DNA of 64,000 nt from Arthrobotrys musiformis. Lineage: Eukaryota; Ascomycota; Orbiliomycetes; Orbiliales; Orbiliaceae. A program made the position numbers and the translations under genes. Location of the stretch: assembly GCA_036971715.1 (NCBI GenBank), contig JAVHJL010000011.1, forward strand, positions 1,488,001 to 1,552,000, read 5' to 3'. Below the pieces are notes generated by a model that did no database searches, was not told the origin of the DNA, and saw nothing but the letters and a program-made list of their open reading frames with translations. Position 1 is the stretch's first letter. Every line of letters starts with the position of its first letter. Below, in pieces: positions 1-11,251 of the stretch.

Positions 1-1532
1 AAGTTCGTCGCAGTCTCGTCTCCCAACAATCGAATCTTATTCTACGCTCAGACAGATACACATTTTCTAGCACTTTCGATCGAACCAAGAAACAATTTGG
101 CCATCCTGGAAACAACTGTTGGTTGCTTTCCCTTCCCAGGTTCGGTAGCGGCCGTTCGGGACTTGGGGGGCTCCACAATTACCTACACAGTAGTATGTGC
201 ATGCATGGCTGTAAGTCCATGTAGGTGTCTGGAAGCCCCGACTTTCCGGAACCCACAGGAATATATCGATCCCATTCGGTGGACGGCACTTGTTACTTTA
301 TCCGGCGCCGTTCGACTAGCCCAATCTTAACGATCTGATCAAGGAAACAGAAAACAAAAAAAAAGATTTTGAGCCGATCGAAAGGAAACACCTTGGCAGG
401 CCCGCCCCGCAAATGCTTCGCCCTTCTCGGGTACGCAGACAAATGCCAGAGTGAGGGAAGGCAGCGGGCGCATGCGCTCAGTGGTCCCATAACGTAACCC
501 GCCCGCTTCGAGGCGAAGGAGCACTCGAGTCAGTTTTGAGGGGAATCCTCGCTCTTCTTTTACAATTGTGCCCCTGGGAATGGGTCTTGAGTCTTTCTTG
601 AATTTTCACAAGCGTCTTTTGGACGAAATCCACGGCCACGGTGACGAGGCCCCGATAAGACCACGTCAAGCTCTATCGAAGAGACGAAGCTCGATAGTAT
701 TATATAATACGCTTCTGTCCGACGGTGCTCTGTGCTGCCCTCCTTCTTACTGCCAGAATTGAATTTTAAGATCAGATTTTATTACATACCTATCCCGATG
801 TTGGTGCCTTTTTGACTTTTCGCTTCCTCTTCTTCTTTGGGGCTTTACAATCTTGCATGGGTCTAATGCATTCATTTCACGGCTTCCAGAGCTTGGACAT
901 CATCGTAATCACAATCCATCAGATCGTGGGCTCTTAATATAATAGCAAGCAGCAGTGTATCCTCGCCGTCGGCGGCCCGCTAGCTCATATTGAGCATCCG
1001 TCCTCCCCCCCTTAACAAGGCAAGGCCGACCTGGTCTATGTAAGCAAGCAGCGGCCCTCGATCCTTCTGCCTTTTCCGCTCTTCTTTTCAGGGTCTGCAT
1101 CCAGCTCTTCAAAGGAGAGCTAAACGAAAGGTTATAACCAGAAGCGTAACCCCAATACGAACCATCTTCTCATAGCTCTTCTCTGTCGCATGTTTCCACC
1201 ACACGTACACCTGGCTCCCAAAGTACCTACCCACCACATAGGCGTTTATCTCCCGCTCTGTATTTTTCCTTCTTTATCTTCTTCGTATTTCGTATTCCGA
1301 AAAGGAATCGTTACAAGGCCCGGGATTTGAACGGCACCTCGTGCAGATCCAGGCTCGAGTTTTCAAAAGAAGCTTCGCTTCGGAGCCACGGCATTCTCCT
1401 TTCCCTCAGGCCCGCTGACCTTGCTGCAGGGCTCTAGATCGCTTGCCCATCTTGCATAACCGCCCTTAGTTAATTGTGTCTTTGTTTGATTGAGAGGGGA
1501 GTGGCCCTCGTATATACGAATGGTATCCACTC
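1..1532. other. intergenic, no gene seen
   Basis: No open frame here looks like a protein I know. The reading frames are short and their translations are low in hydrophobic core patterns. The last few hundred bases are pyrimidine-rich (for example the TC-rich run around 1255-1290) and probably contain the promoter and 5' leader of the transcription factor gene that follows. A gene ending just left of the window could have its 3' UTR here, but nothing proves it. Confidence 0.5.
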
Positions 1533-3567
1533 ATGGCTCGGGATCGGATCCAGTTAGACTTCATCATCACTCCGAACGACGAGGCCCAGCCACCATATAG
1601 CTGGCATAAATCACCGGCTTCCTCGAGCACCTCCGCAGGGCCAGCACGCATTGTGGAGCTCGCCGAGAGCACCAGTTCAGACAGTCCAGACCCAGATCCA
1701 GAACTGGACCTCGAATCCACGACGCCCACCACAGCCCGGAAGCAGTCAACGAGCTTAGAGAAGGGTTCGGGCGGTGGTGGCACGACGGGAAGCATCAGGA
1801 AAGGTCGAGGCAAGCAGGCGTTCCGCCACCGTAAATCCCATATCAAATCAAAGAATGGCTGTTTTAGCTGCAAGGAGCGGCGCGTCAAGGTAAACTTCAG
1901 GCCCTTGTTTACCCGTGTCCTTCTCCAGGCTTGTGAATCCCGCTCGCATGGGTTGACGGCCGGCCCACGTGCCAGTCCGTCCGTTTATCTATTTAGCCCT
2001 ACGAGGCTGTTAACATCCATTCATGCAATTGAACAAATTGAATGCTTCCGGGGTGCTTCGAGAAGTGCTAACATTTGTCATTGTGATTTTCCTAGTGCGA
2101 CGAAGAGAAGCCCGAATGCCACAATTGCCTTAAACGTTCCCTACGATGCGAGTACCCTCCCCCACCATCTGCGCCAGAAATCGTCTTTGCACAGCCGTTC
2201 ATAGTTTCGGACGGCAAAGGCAAGAATGGAGGGGCTATTCCCGTCGCCATAAAGAAGCTCGAGAAGTCGTTAAAGCCGATAGACCTTGGTTATAAATTCA
2301 TACCGAAGGCGTTGGAGTTTCGAATGTCGAAATACAACCAGATACCGGTACAAGTGGGCATGCCGGACCTTCGTCTGATGCAAAACTTCACAATGAACGC
2401 TAGCCAGACTTTGATCTTGGGACCTAATACGTCTCTTTGGCGGAGGGACGCTGCTGAACTTGCTTTTAAGGTGAGTGTATTCAAGTGGAGGGTTAACTTC
2501 TGGCCTTCTGGTCCGTACCGTGCTTCTGCTAACACGAGGCACTATAGCATAACTTCTTAATGCACGCCCTTCTCATGTTCTCGGCCCGTCATTTAACCGT
2601 TCTTGAACCCAACGAGAAAGAACATCGAATCCACGAGCTTCAGCACCGTCAGCATGCACTCGGTACCCTAAGGCTTACTCTCTCGGATGTTGGAGTCACA
2701 GCCGCAAATTACGATGCCCTGATCGCTGCAAATACGTTGCTAGCTTTTCATTCATGTGCGACATATGACCATCACAGTATCGATGCTGCTACGGACGAAT
2801 ACCTCCCTCTTATGAATGGGGTTAAGAATATTGTGAAGGAAATGTGGGGGAAGAAATCGGATAGCATATTCGGTGGACTACTTTCTATGCCCCTAACGAT
2901 GGACTCCCGAGATGTCGAGCTGGATGGACTGGAGATTATCGAGATGTTGAAGGAAGAGGAAGATGCAGAAGTCGACCGGAGTAATCTTATATCAGAACCT
3001 CCAACAGATTGCAGTGATGAAGACAAAGACCTCATAATGGAGATCTTACGGAAGAAGTGGCAGTCGGAATCAGGACCGTGGCCAGCTGGCCTCGACCTTG
3101 TGGCGGCCGACAGCATTCAGAATTTTGATTGGGAATGTCATGGCTCAATAATATATCAAAAAGTGTTACTTTCATTATTACCGCTACTGGAAGCCGTCAG
3201 AACAGCCCCGGATTCCATCCATATGGACATGACCTCGAATATCTCCTGCGCTCTCGTGGCGTGGCCGGCAATGCAACCCGACCGTTATATTGAATTGGTT
3301 CAGAGAAAGGACCCGAAGGCTCTGATAATCCTCGCACATTACTACGCTGCTATGTGCCACTTGGATTTAGACCAATGCTGGTGGCTACAGGGTCGGCCGA
3401 AGGCGATGTGCCGCGCCATTTGCAGAGAGATCGGGGACGCCTACCCGCATTTAATGAGGTGGCCGCGGGAGGCATGTGAATTTGACGAATTCGAAGATAA
3501 TATGGATGCGGAAAAGGTCCCACTATCTTCTGCCCTGGAATTTACGGTTCACTTCGAGAATCCATGA
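1533..3567 (+). CDS. Zn(II)2Cys6 transcription factor, Upc2-like family
   Basis: Exons 1533-1889, 2096-2470 and 2548-3567 give 583 residues, with both introns in phase 0. The DNA-binding cluster uses Cys110, 113, 120, 127, 130 and 137, spacing CX2CX6CX6CX2CX6C, which is canonical. It is preceded by a basic His/Arg/Lys stretch (RHRKSHIKSKNG), the arrangement found in the Upc2 / C6 'sterol regulatory' type of fungal regulators. Intron 1 falls exactly between RVK and CDE, inside the zinc cluster, and has a clear GCTAAC branch site. The rest is an alpha-helical regulatory region with HALLMFSARHL, typical of this family, and no second domain. Such proteins bind CGG-type half sites in the nucleus as dimers. 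The target genes cannot be read from sequence. An out-of-frame ATG at 1520 was not used. Confidence 0.88.
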
Positions 3568-4125
3568 TCGGGAGTTGGGGGGGGGGGGTTCTTACGTGAT
3601 GCTTTTAGTATTGTGGATTATTTAGAGCATTTTAGCGTCCGGTATTCTTAGGGCATTTGGTTGTTACTATATATATAATTACTTACCATATAATATTCTT
3701 TGACCTGTAAATATATCTATTTTGTTTAATCACACCGGGACTAGGCGTTCCATTCTCTATAGACGACGGTTTCAAGTTTTCTTCTCAATAGCTATAGCAC
3801 TGATGAAATTCTTTATTTTATAACCAAAAAACTCCACGACCCTATTACCTACACGGCTTTCTGTCCGATTACGAATTTAGCTGACTGGAATATACTGGTG
3901 GTTCGAGGGCTCGAGCTGTAGTGTAGATATCTTGGTAGAACTCAAGATGTCTAGACCTTTCATTGATCATGAATCATATACCACGTACACAAACCTAGCC
4001 CAGGAGAGATAGGCTTCTATAGTTTCCACGGTCGATTTAAACATTCCCTCAAGTTTAAAAAAAAAAAAAAAAAATTATAAACCCTTCTCTAAGTTCCATA
4101 GTCAAGCGATCAACTGAAGAGACTC
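3568..4125. other. convergent intergenic region with A18 tract
   Basis: This lies between the 3' ends of the transcription factor gene and the small minus-strand gene, so it should hold both terminators. It is AT-rich and contains a pure A run at 4057-4074. No gene is visible. Confidence 0.6.
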
Positions 4126-4494
4126 TTATTTCTTTCCACTATTCCCAGAGGGTGGAGTATAGGTAGACCCCCCTTGCCCGTTGTTGTGGTAGGTAGAGCC
4201 CTACGATAGAATTTATGTTAGAGGTATTCCGCACAGTATCATCATATCAATCACGAAAACTTACATTGGAGTTACTGTAGTGGTAGCTTCCGCTGGTATT
4301 CGAATAATGGTACGAATTGGAGTTGGAAGCACCGCTACCGTAGTCACGGCTGCACCAGTGGTTTCCCCTATGATTGTTCATTATTCTTAGTACTCCAATG
4401 CAATGAAAAGTATATAATATAAAATTCTGGCTTACTGGCTGTTAGTGCCGGAACCAGAATGGGTGTATGATTTTCCGTGGTTATCGGTTGGCAT
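4126..4494 (-). CDS. small Ser/Asn/Tyr-rich fungal protein, 78 residues
   Basis: The gene has three exons on the minus strand: 4494-4436, 4367-4265 and 4200-4126. The introns have good GTAAGC and GTAAGT donors and the total is 237 nt including the stop. The protein is hydrophilic and low-complexity, with two SYHYSN-type motifs (HYSNTSG, HYSNSNG), an NHWC motif, and the ending TYTPPSGNSGKK. It has no signal peptide and no membrane segment. I recall very short, similarly composed proteins (NHY.., SYHYSN, GSTYHN, TPPSGN) as uncharacterised conserved genes across Pezizomycotina. Function is unknown. It is divergent from the GH35 gene. Confidence rests on two independent splice junctions keeping both the frame and the repeat character. 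Confidence 0.75.
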
Positions 4495-5120
4495 TTTAGA
4501 TGATTTAATTGGAAATAGATAGGATAGAAGAATTCTGTATCTCGCGGCAGTGTCTCTTAGGAGAATACAAAGCAATTGTGGATGGGAGATCTTGTGGAGG
4601 ATTTGGCAGGAAACAAGAGGACGTGAGGGGATGTGGGAGCCTTTATATAGACTTTGATCGATCAGCATGGGCGCGCCTTTACTCCAATGCTTGCGGAATT
4701 AAATTTTTTGCCAATGTAGATTCCTTTTCACATGGTACGATGTGATAGCCAAATCCTGTATTTGGTGCCGACTTCGCGCGAAGTAGAATAAGAGCCTGAA
4801 TGTCTGTACAGATGTACATATGTGTGGATATGGGCTATTTTGCTATGGGGCTAGCCAGCAGAAAGTTGTTGACAATTGTTGCAGATTCCACCAGCGGGCT
4901 TGCAGATACCCACCTATTCCCGGCTGCTATGCTGAAAACAGCTTAAGGCTGCAGGGGCCCTTTGCCGAACGACTGAATGATTTCCCAGACTTCAGGCACC
5001 TCAATCCCCATTACAGTAGTTGTTTGGAGCAAATACAATCGGACATCGACATTTGATGCCTGAAGTTGAGCAGAAAAAAAAGCCAATCGGACCGAACTGG
5101 AAGCTTCCATCGTACCGAAG
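4495..5120. other. divergent promoter region
   Basis: About 630 bp separate the start codons of the small minus-strand gene and the GH35 gene, so it should contain both promoters. I see no defined operator and no further gene. Confidence 0.5.
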
Positions 5121-8100
5121 ATGCTAGCAACCTTTTCTAATACAGTTTTTTACACTGTCCTCCAGCTAGTTCTGGCGGTTCTTTTCCCCGCCTTCGCGGT
5201 TGCATTTGGAGATCAGCAACCCCTTGGAGTCGACCACACTGCAACACAAAAACGGGTATGTTAGGTTGCAAATGTTACGAATATCCTGGGTTCCGGAGGC
5301 TAAAATGTTTGAATGAACCCTAGGTGACATGGGACGAGCATTCATTGTTTATTGACGGTAAAAGGCTTTTTATCTTTAGTGGAGAAGTGCATCCTTGGAG
5401 GTAAGCCGACTAGCCGTTTACAGTGCAAGCACCCGATCCAGCGATTATACGCACGAATGTTCCGCTGGGCGTTGTCGACACTTTTATCGTTCAGTTGACT
5501 AATTGCCATGGATGTTATTAAAGAAACCCTGTCCAATCTCTGCACCTAGACGTCCTGCAGAAACTCAAATCTGCCGGGTTCAATGCCGTGTCAATATATT
5601 TCCATTGGGGAGTGGTAGAATACGAACGAGGCGTGTTTCGCTGGAATGAGATATTTGATCTCCAGCCGTTCTTGGATGCTGCAAAAGAGGCCGGATTGTA
5701 CGTTATCGCTCGACCTGGCCCATACGTAAGCAGTCCCAATTTTTATAGCTCCATTAGGCTCGGTATAACTTAAGTATACACAAGCTGATGTCGTGGTATC
5801 ATGTTTTCAGGTAAACGCCGAAACTACCGGGTAAGGAATCTATATGCTTCAAGGCAAGCCTCTCTGCTTTAGTCCGGCTATTAACGTGACTAGGGGCGGA
5901 TTCCCTGGATGGGGAACAAGAGTCGAGGGACTATGGAGGAAATCGAACAGAAACTACACCGAAGCCTATAAGCCGTTTGTCAGGGAATTTGGCGCCTTGA
6001 TTGCCAAAAATGAGATAACAAGAGGTGGTCCAATAATCCTCGTCCAAGTTGAGAACGAGTACTCTGGGTTTGGCGATGGGATCGAGGATTTTCAATATGA
6101 ATGGCAGCTTTTGCAAGACTTTAAAGAAGCTGGAATAACGGTTCCTACGGTTTGCGACGATGCATGGCTAGGTGAGTTTATAAGATCCAGGACGTTGCAA
6201 AACTCTACATCATACTAACGAACTCGAACAGGGGGCCATTTCCAATTCGTTGATATCTATGGATGGAATAGTTACCCATTGGGTATTATTTGAGCTACGT
6301 TTTCCGTTGGATTCACTCGCTAATCAAGTCATAGGCTTCGATTGTTCCCACCCCGAAATTTGGCACAGCGCGCCTCCAGATTATTTCTACAATCTCTATA
6401 ATAGTAGGATCAGGAAACATGGCCCAAAGTCAATTCTTGAGCTTCAAGCCGGCGGTTTCGATGGATGGTAGGACTTTGTACAGCTCCTAATTCCTTATGC
6501 GCAAGCTTACTTTAATCAACAGGGGTGGCGCCGGGTATGACGCCTGTGGGAAGTTGATCGGTCCCGAATTTGAGCGAGGTAATAGCCAACTCTGTCCGTT
6601 TTATGAATATGTAGCCGCTAACAGTAAACAGTGTTCTACAAAGGAATGTATGGCTCTGCAGTCAAGATCATGAACCTGTATATGGCATTTGGAGGGACTA
6701 ACTGGGGTACGTTCGACTACCACCCTACTCTCGATACGTTGACTATAAAGGCTGACGCATGTGATGTAAGGCCAACTGGCTGAACCGGGCGTCTATACAT
6801 CGTAAGTTTACCAACGATTATAAGACACTTAAGATCCTAAATATCTGACTCGCTAGCTTGATAGATATGATTACGGCTCAATAATCCGTGAAGACAGACG
6901 TCTCAGGGACAAGTATTACGAGTTAAAACTACAGACACAGTTCTTAGCAGTTAGCCCAGCATATTTGACATCCACCCCATGGCAACTGACCGAATCGAAA
7001 CAAATTGAAATTCTGAAAGGCACAAGGAACATCGTTTTGACTGTCTTAGAAGATACACTTGATTTACATACCAAGTTTTACATTGTTAGGCAAGTAATAT
7101 TTCTAAGTTACCCCCCCGTATGCGGATACTTTGGGAGAACTGACAATTTAAGGGTAGACACAAATATTTCACAAAATTTGACTCTATAAATTACCGTATT
7201 GAGCTACAGACAAGCATTGGATCCATCACGGTCCCCAAAGCGGACCATCTGCTCGAATTACAAGCAAGAGACTCCAACATTTTACTTGTCGACTACCTGG
7301 CCGGGAAAACACATATTATTTATTCCACCGCAGAGTTGTATACCTGGTAGGTAAACATAAATCTTCTGCGTTGCCCCAAGCCGTGCCTAACACGTTCATA
7401 GGAAGGAAATAGATGGTATCAACTATATAATCCTTTACGGCGATCCGAATGAGAAACATGAAGCTGCCTTCAAAATCTCAGGACTCAAAGACTTTTCATC
7501 CCTAAACACAGATGAAGAAGTAGAATGGACCTATCAGATTGATGACGCAGTCCTCACAATCAATTTCTCAATCTTAGAGGACGGGGATAGTCAATCAATT
7601 AAATTTGGCAACACCGTCTTGTTGATCTTCTGCCGCGAAGTTGCCTCGAAAACTTGGATTCTGGATACAGAGCCGCCCGCAATAGTCAAAGGCGGGTATT
7701 TGATCCGTTCCGCTAGCATTGAAGGTTCGAATCTTCACCTCAAGGGCGATTTGACACAGGCTACGAGGTTGCACATACTAGCAGCGAAGTCTGTGAAGCA
7801 AGTTACCTTCAATGGTAAAAGTGTGGATACACAACCGGCGACTGACGGATGGCTGTACGTAATGTACACGCCTGAGCTTCCTGATATCGAGCTCCCTGAG
7901 CTATTGAAGCTGAATTGGGTAAGAGGCTGTTCTTCGACAAAACTAGACCCGGTAACTAACTAGATTCTAGAAACGTGCAGATAGCTTACCCGAGATAAGC
8001 GAAGGATACGACGATTCGAAGTGGGTAACCGCCAGCAATACCTATACCCCAAATCGTGAAAAACCCGCAGTAAAGGAGGTTCTGTATGCATCAGACTACG

Positions 8101-9429
8101 GTTTTCACTCAGGTAATATACTATGGAGGGGTCATTTCACAGCCAGTGGTGGGGAGGATGAATTCTGGGCGGTCGTCCAAGGGTAAGTGCTATAATATCC
8201 AGCGAAGGTCTCAAAATGATGCTAATGGATGGTTAGTGGACAAGCCTTCGGGTATAGCATCTGGGACAACGGTGTATACGTAGGGTCCTGGGAAGGGGAC
8301 GTAACAACGGGTCGTCATCGCTGCAACTTCAAACTCCCCAAGCCGTGGAAAGATGGTGAAGAACATATAATCACCGTTTTGCAAGACCATATGGGACTTG
8401 AGGAGAATTGGTATCTCCCCACGCAATACCCATGAATTAGAAACCTTTGCTAATTAGAATACGCTAGGACTGCGGCAACTGAACACTTTAAAGCACCCCG
8501 TGGGATTTTCGACTACGGTTTTAAAGGTGCAAAGCCTAAGCTGGTTGACTGGAAGTTAACTGGAAATTTAGGTGGAGAGAAGGTAAAGTCATCCGACGGA
8601 CTAGATATATTTTAGCAACTAATGTAATTTGTAGTATCTTGATGTTGAAAGAGGTCCACTGAATGAGGGGGGCTTATATGCCGAACGTCAAGGTATAACA
8701 AGCCCACGAGGCTCATTCGGACTTTGCACGAGCTTTAGATCTAATTACTGGAACAGGATGGCATCTTCCCGATTTCGACGATTCCGAATGGGAAGCGGGG
8801 TCTCCGCTTGATGGTGTAAAAAAACCTGGGGTTGCATTCTACCGGTAGGTTGGCGACGCTGCATGCACCCTCGATAACAGTAGTTGCTAAGTGAAATCAG
8901 TGCAACATTCGACTTAGATGTTCCACTTGGACTTGATTACCCAATGGCTATTGAATACAGCAATTCCACTGGCTCCTACTATCGCAGTCAAATTTACGTA
9001 AACGTGAGTTTCCACACTATATTATCCGATGCCTATCACTTTCCAGGCTAATAAGGTTTACCTCTAGGGATATCAATTCGGAAAATATGGTCAGTGAATT
9101 ACTTTCCTAATCTGTGGGGTATAAGGCTAATACAACTCTTCTATTAGTCAATTCGATCGGCCCTCAGAAGTCATTTTTCATTCGTAAGTACACTATAAAA
9201 GCTCACGGACGGAATCGATAGGGAAACCCTGCTGACAAAAGCTATAGCCCAAGGGATATTGAACTACAATGGCAAGAACACTCTAGCAATCTCCTTGTGG
9301 GCGATGCAAAACGAAGGGGCCCACCTCAAATCCCTCGACTTGCGAATTCTTGGTAAAGTTGAAGGTGGCGTCGGACATGTCAAGAACTCACCGGCGCCGG
9401 CTTGGTCTAAGAGGAAAAATGCGTACTAA
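5121..9429 (+). CDS. secreted GH35 beta-galactosidase, 22 exons
   Basis: Exons: 5121-5255, 5324-5400, 5524-5725, 5811-5830, 5894-6171, 6232-6282, 6335-6467, 6523-6578, 6632-6706, 6771-6801, 6865-7089, 7158-7346, 7402-7918, 7971-8182, 8237-8410, 8468-8582, 8635-8692, 8757-8844, 8901-9003, 9068-9089, 9148-9183 and 9248-9429. They encode 992 residues, normal for fungal LacA-type enzymes. A signal peptide occupies about residues 1-28 (hydrophobic VLQLVLAVLFPAFAVA). The GH35 barrel is intact: YVNAETTGGGFPGW, the acid/base Glu200 in QVENEY, and the likely nucleophile near Glu290 in LELQAGGFDGWG, then GGTNWG. The beta-sandwich domains follow, up to LNYNGKNTLAISLWAMQ near the end. It should release terminal beta-galactose from extracellular oligosaccharides or pectic side chains. 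Exons of 20, 22 and 31 nt and a GC-AG intron at 7090-7157 are odd but all keep frame. Confidence 0.93.
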
Positions 9430-9707
9430 ATGACTCAAGGTTATAACTCGCAAACGACTGAAATCTCTGATATTGCTAGTCGATAAATTTAATGCTGAAG
9501 ATCATCATTTGTATTATGTGCTCCGCATCCCAAAGTTCGTGCCGGATCGATAGAGGCTGTGCCAAAATTGCAAGCTCCAAATACAATAGATGTACATATA
9601 CACAAGCGGAAAAGGTCTACAAGATATTGAAGTCGGGGACGAAAATGAACTAACATTAGGTAATACCTAATTCTCCATTGATAAATTTCGATGGTTGGTG
9701 CAATCCC
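9430..9707. other. short convergent spacer between two glycosidase genes
   Basis: The stop codons of the GH35 and GH43 genes are 278 bp apart, tail to tail. The spacer is AT-rich and must hold both 3' ends. No gene is seen. Confidence 0.6.
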
Positions 9708-11251
9708 CTAAAGACATTGCGAATACCAATCATTGCTATATTTGCCTATAAATAATGTTAGTTTCGCTCATGGCATACGCCTAAACCCAACTGGGCCAGC
9801 TGGGTGGATGATTAACTTACAGGTCCCTGAAGAGCAGCACGTCGGTCCGGTGAATCCTTGACCGCCACACTGTCCATACAGTGATGCACAATTTCCACCG
9901 CTCGCGGCTGTCGTCGTCGTGGCTTGAGACGTTCGTGAGGTCGTTGTGGTGGTGGTCGACGTGCTAGTTCCCGTGCTGATAACAGGCCAGTCACTTGGCC
10001 AGTCTAGAACATTCCACCCAAAGTAAGTTGCTGCCTGGTTTGTTCCCTGGTTATTGTTGACTATGGGTACAATAACCATCATGTTAGCGATATATATAAA
10101 GCAATGAGAGATGTAAATGTGTATTTCACCCACCGTAATGGTAATACAATACTGAACCGACACCAGGGACATCAATGACACCCCCGTGACCTGGCGCATA
10201 AACATAGTCGTGGCTTTCGAGAATAGTAGTGCCGCCACTCGATTTGCAATCAACACCATTCTTATCTTTCTATAGTTGTGCGCAACAGTTGTCAGAAATG
10301 TTCCCGTGCACGTGCATAAAACTGTACGAAATTTACTGGAACGACGAGAAGGCCCAGCAACAGCTTTCGATAAGACTGGAAGGAGACTTACAAAACCGCT
10401 TGTGGCGGAGGTGGATCGACAGACTCTCATATGGTATTCCGTCCCCGCTGCAGGTCTTGGAACTAGCTGGCAACAATTCCCCCATGAAGTGAAGAGATAA
10501 TAATACCCAGACCTATAGTATATAAAAGCACCTTCCATTGCGCCGTTTCCAAAAGAAGTCCAAGCAATCTGATAAGACGATGATCCAGCCGTCTTCAACA
10601 AGCCACTATCCATTTTTACTTGGTAGATATCCCCCCAGAAACTGCCAAATGACATATAAAAGTCGCTGCCTACTTTGATAATGTTGGAGTCGATAGCATT
10701 ATAGGCGCTTCCAGTTTTAGAAGAAACACCAGTAGCTCCTTGATCGACCCATGTACCCGGGTCCATAGTCGAGGATGTTGCAACGCCAATTGCAGAGATT
10801 TGAGAACCGAAAGAGCTGACTGAGTAATACAGATAATACAGGCCATTGTTGTAAATAATATCAGGAGCCTATATTCAAATTATGTTATTTCGCTGTCTTT
10901 ATGTCTGAATAATAGTAGATTGCCTCGCCTAGGGACTGCTGACAAGGCCACCAGACAGCCTTTTTATTGACTCTAACTTACCCAGAGATCGACTCCGGAG
11001 AATCCACTGATCTTAGATCCACCAGGCAATGCCTGGCCGAGATATGTCCAGGGACCGGCAATGCTAGAAGAAGATGCAATCGAAATGAAGTTATTTGTAG
11101 AAAATCGATAATATTTCCCATCTGAAGTTCGACGAATAACTGCCGGGTCGTGAGTCCCACAGTCGCCGCTACAAGCACCCGGATTGGCATAAGCCGCCGA
11201 GGCCAGCCCTGCGAAGGAGAGTAAAAACGATACTGCGGCTTTCAAAAGCAT
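9708..11251 (-). CDS. secreted GH43 endo-1,5-alpha-L-arabinanase with CBM1
   Basis: Exons on the minus strand: 11251-10982, 10868-10392, 10269-10134, 10060-9821 and 9745-9708, giving 386 residues. I chose the ATG at 11251 because it starts a classical signal peptide (MLLKAAVSFLLSFAGLASA); an in-frame ATG at 11311 would bury it. The five-bladed GH43 domain shows the three acidic positions: THDPAV, NAIDSN and GAMEGAF. A Thr/Ser linker follows. The protein closes with a complete fungal CBM1 (LYGQCGGQGFTGPTCC, then C-KYSNDWYSQCL). The last exon is only 38 nt, and without it the cellulose-binding module would seem truncated. It should cut the alpha-1,5-arabinan of pectin while anchored to cellulose. 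Confidence 0.92.

Noticed and set aside
1300..1360. Possible minus-strand tRNA, from a GTTCAAATCCCG-like B box
   Set aside because: The flanking bases do not form a T-arm stem, and no A box or acceptor stem could be drawn.
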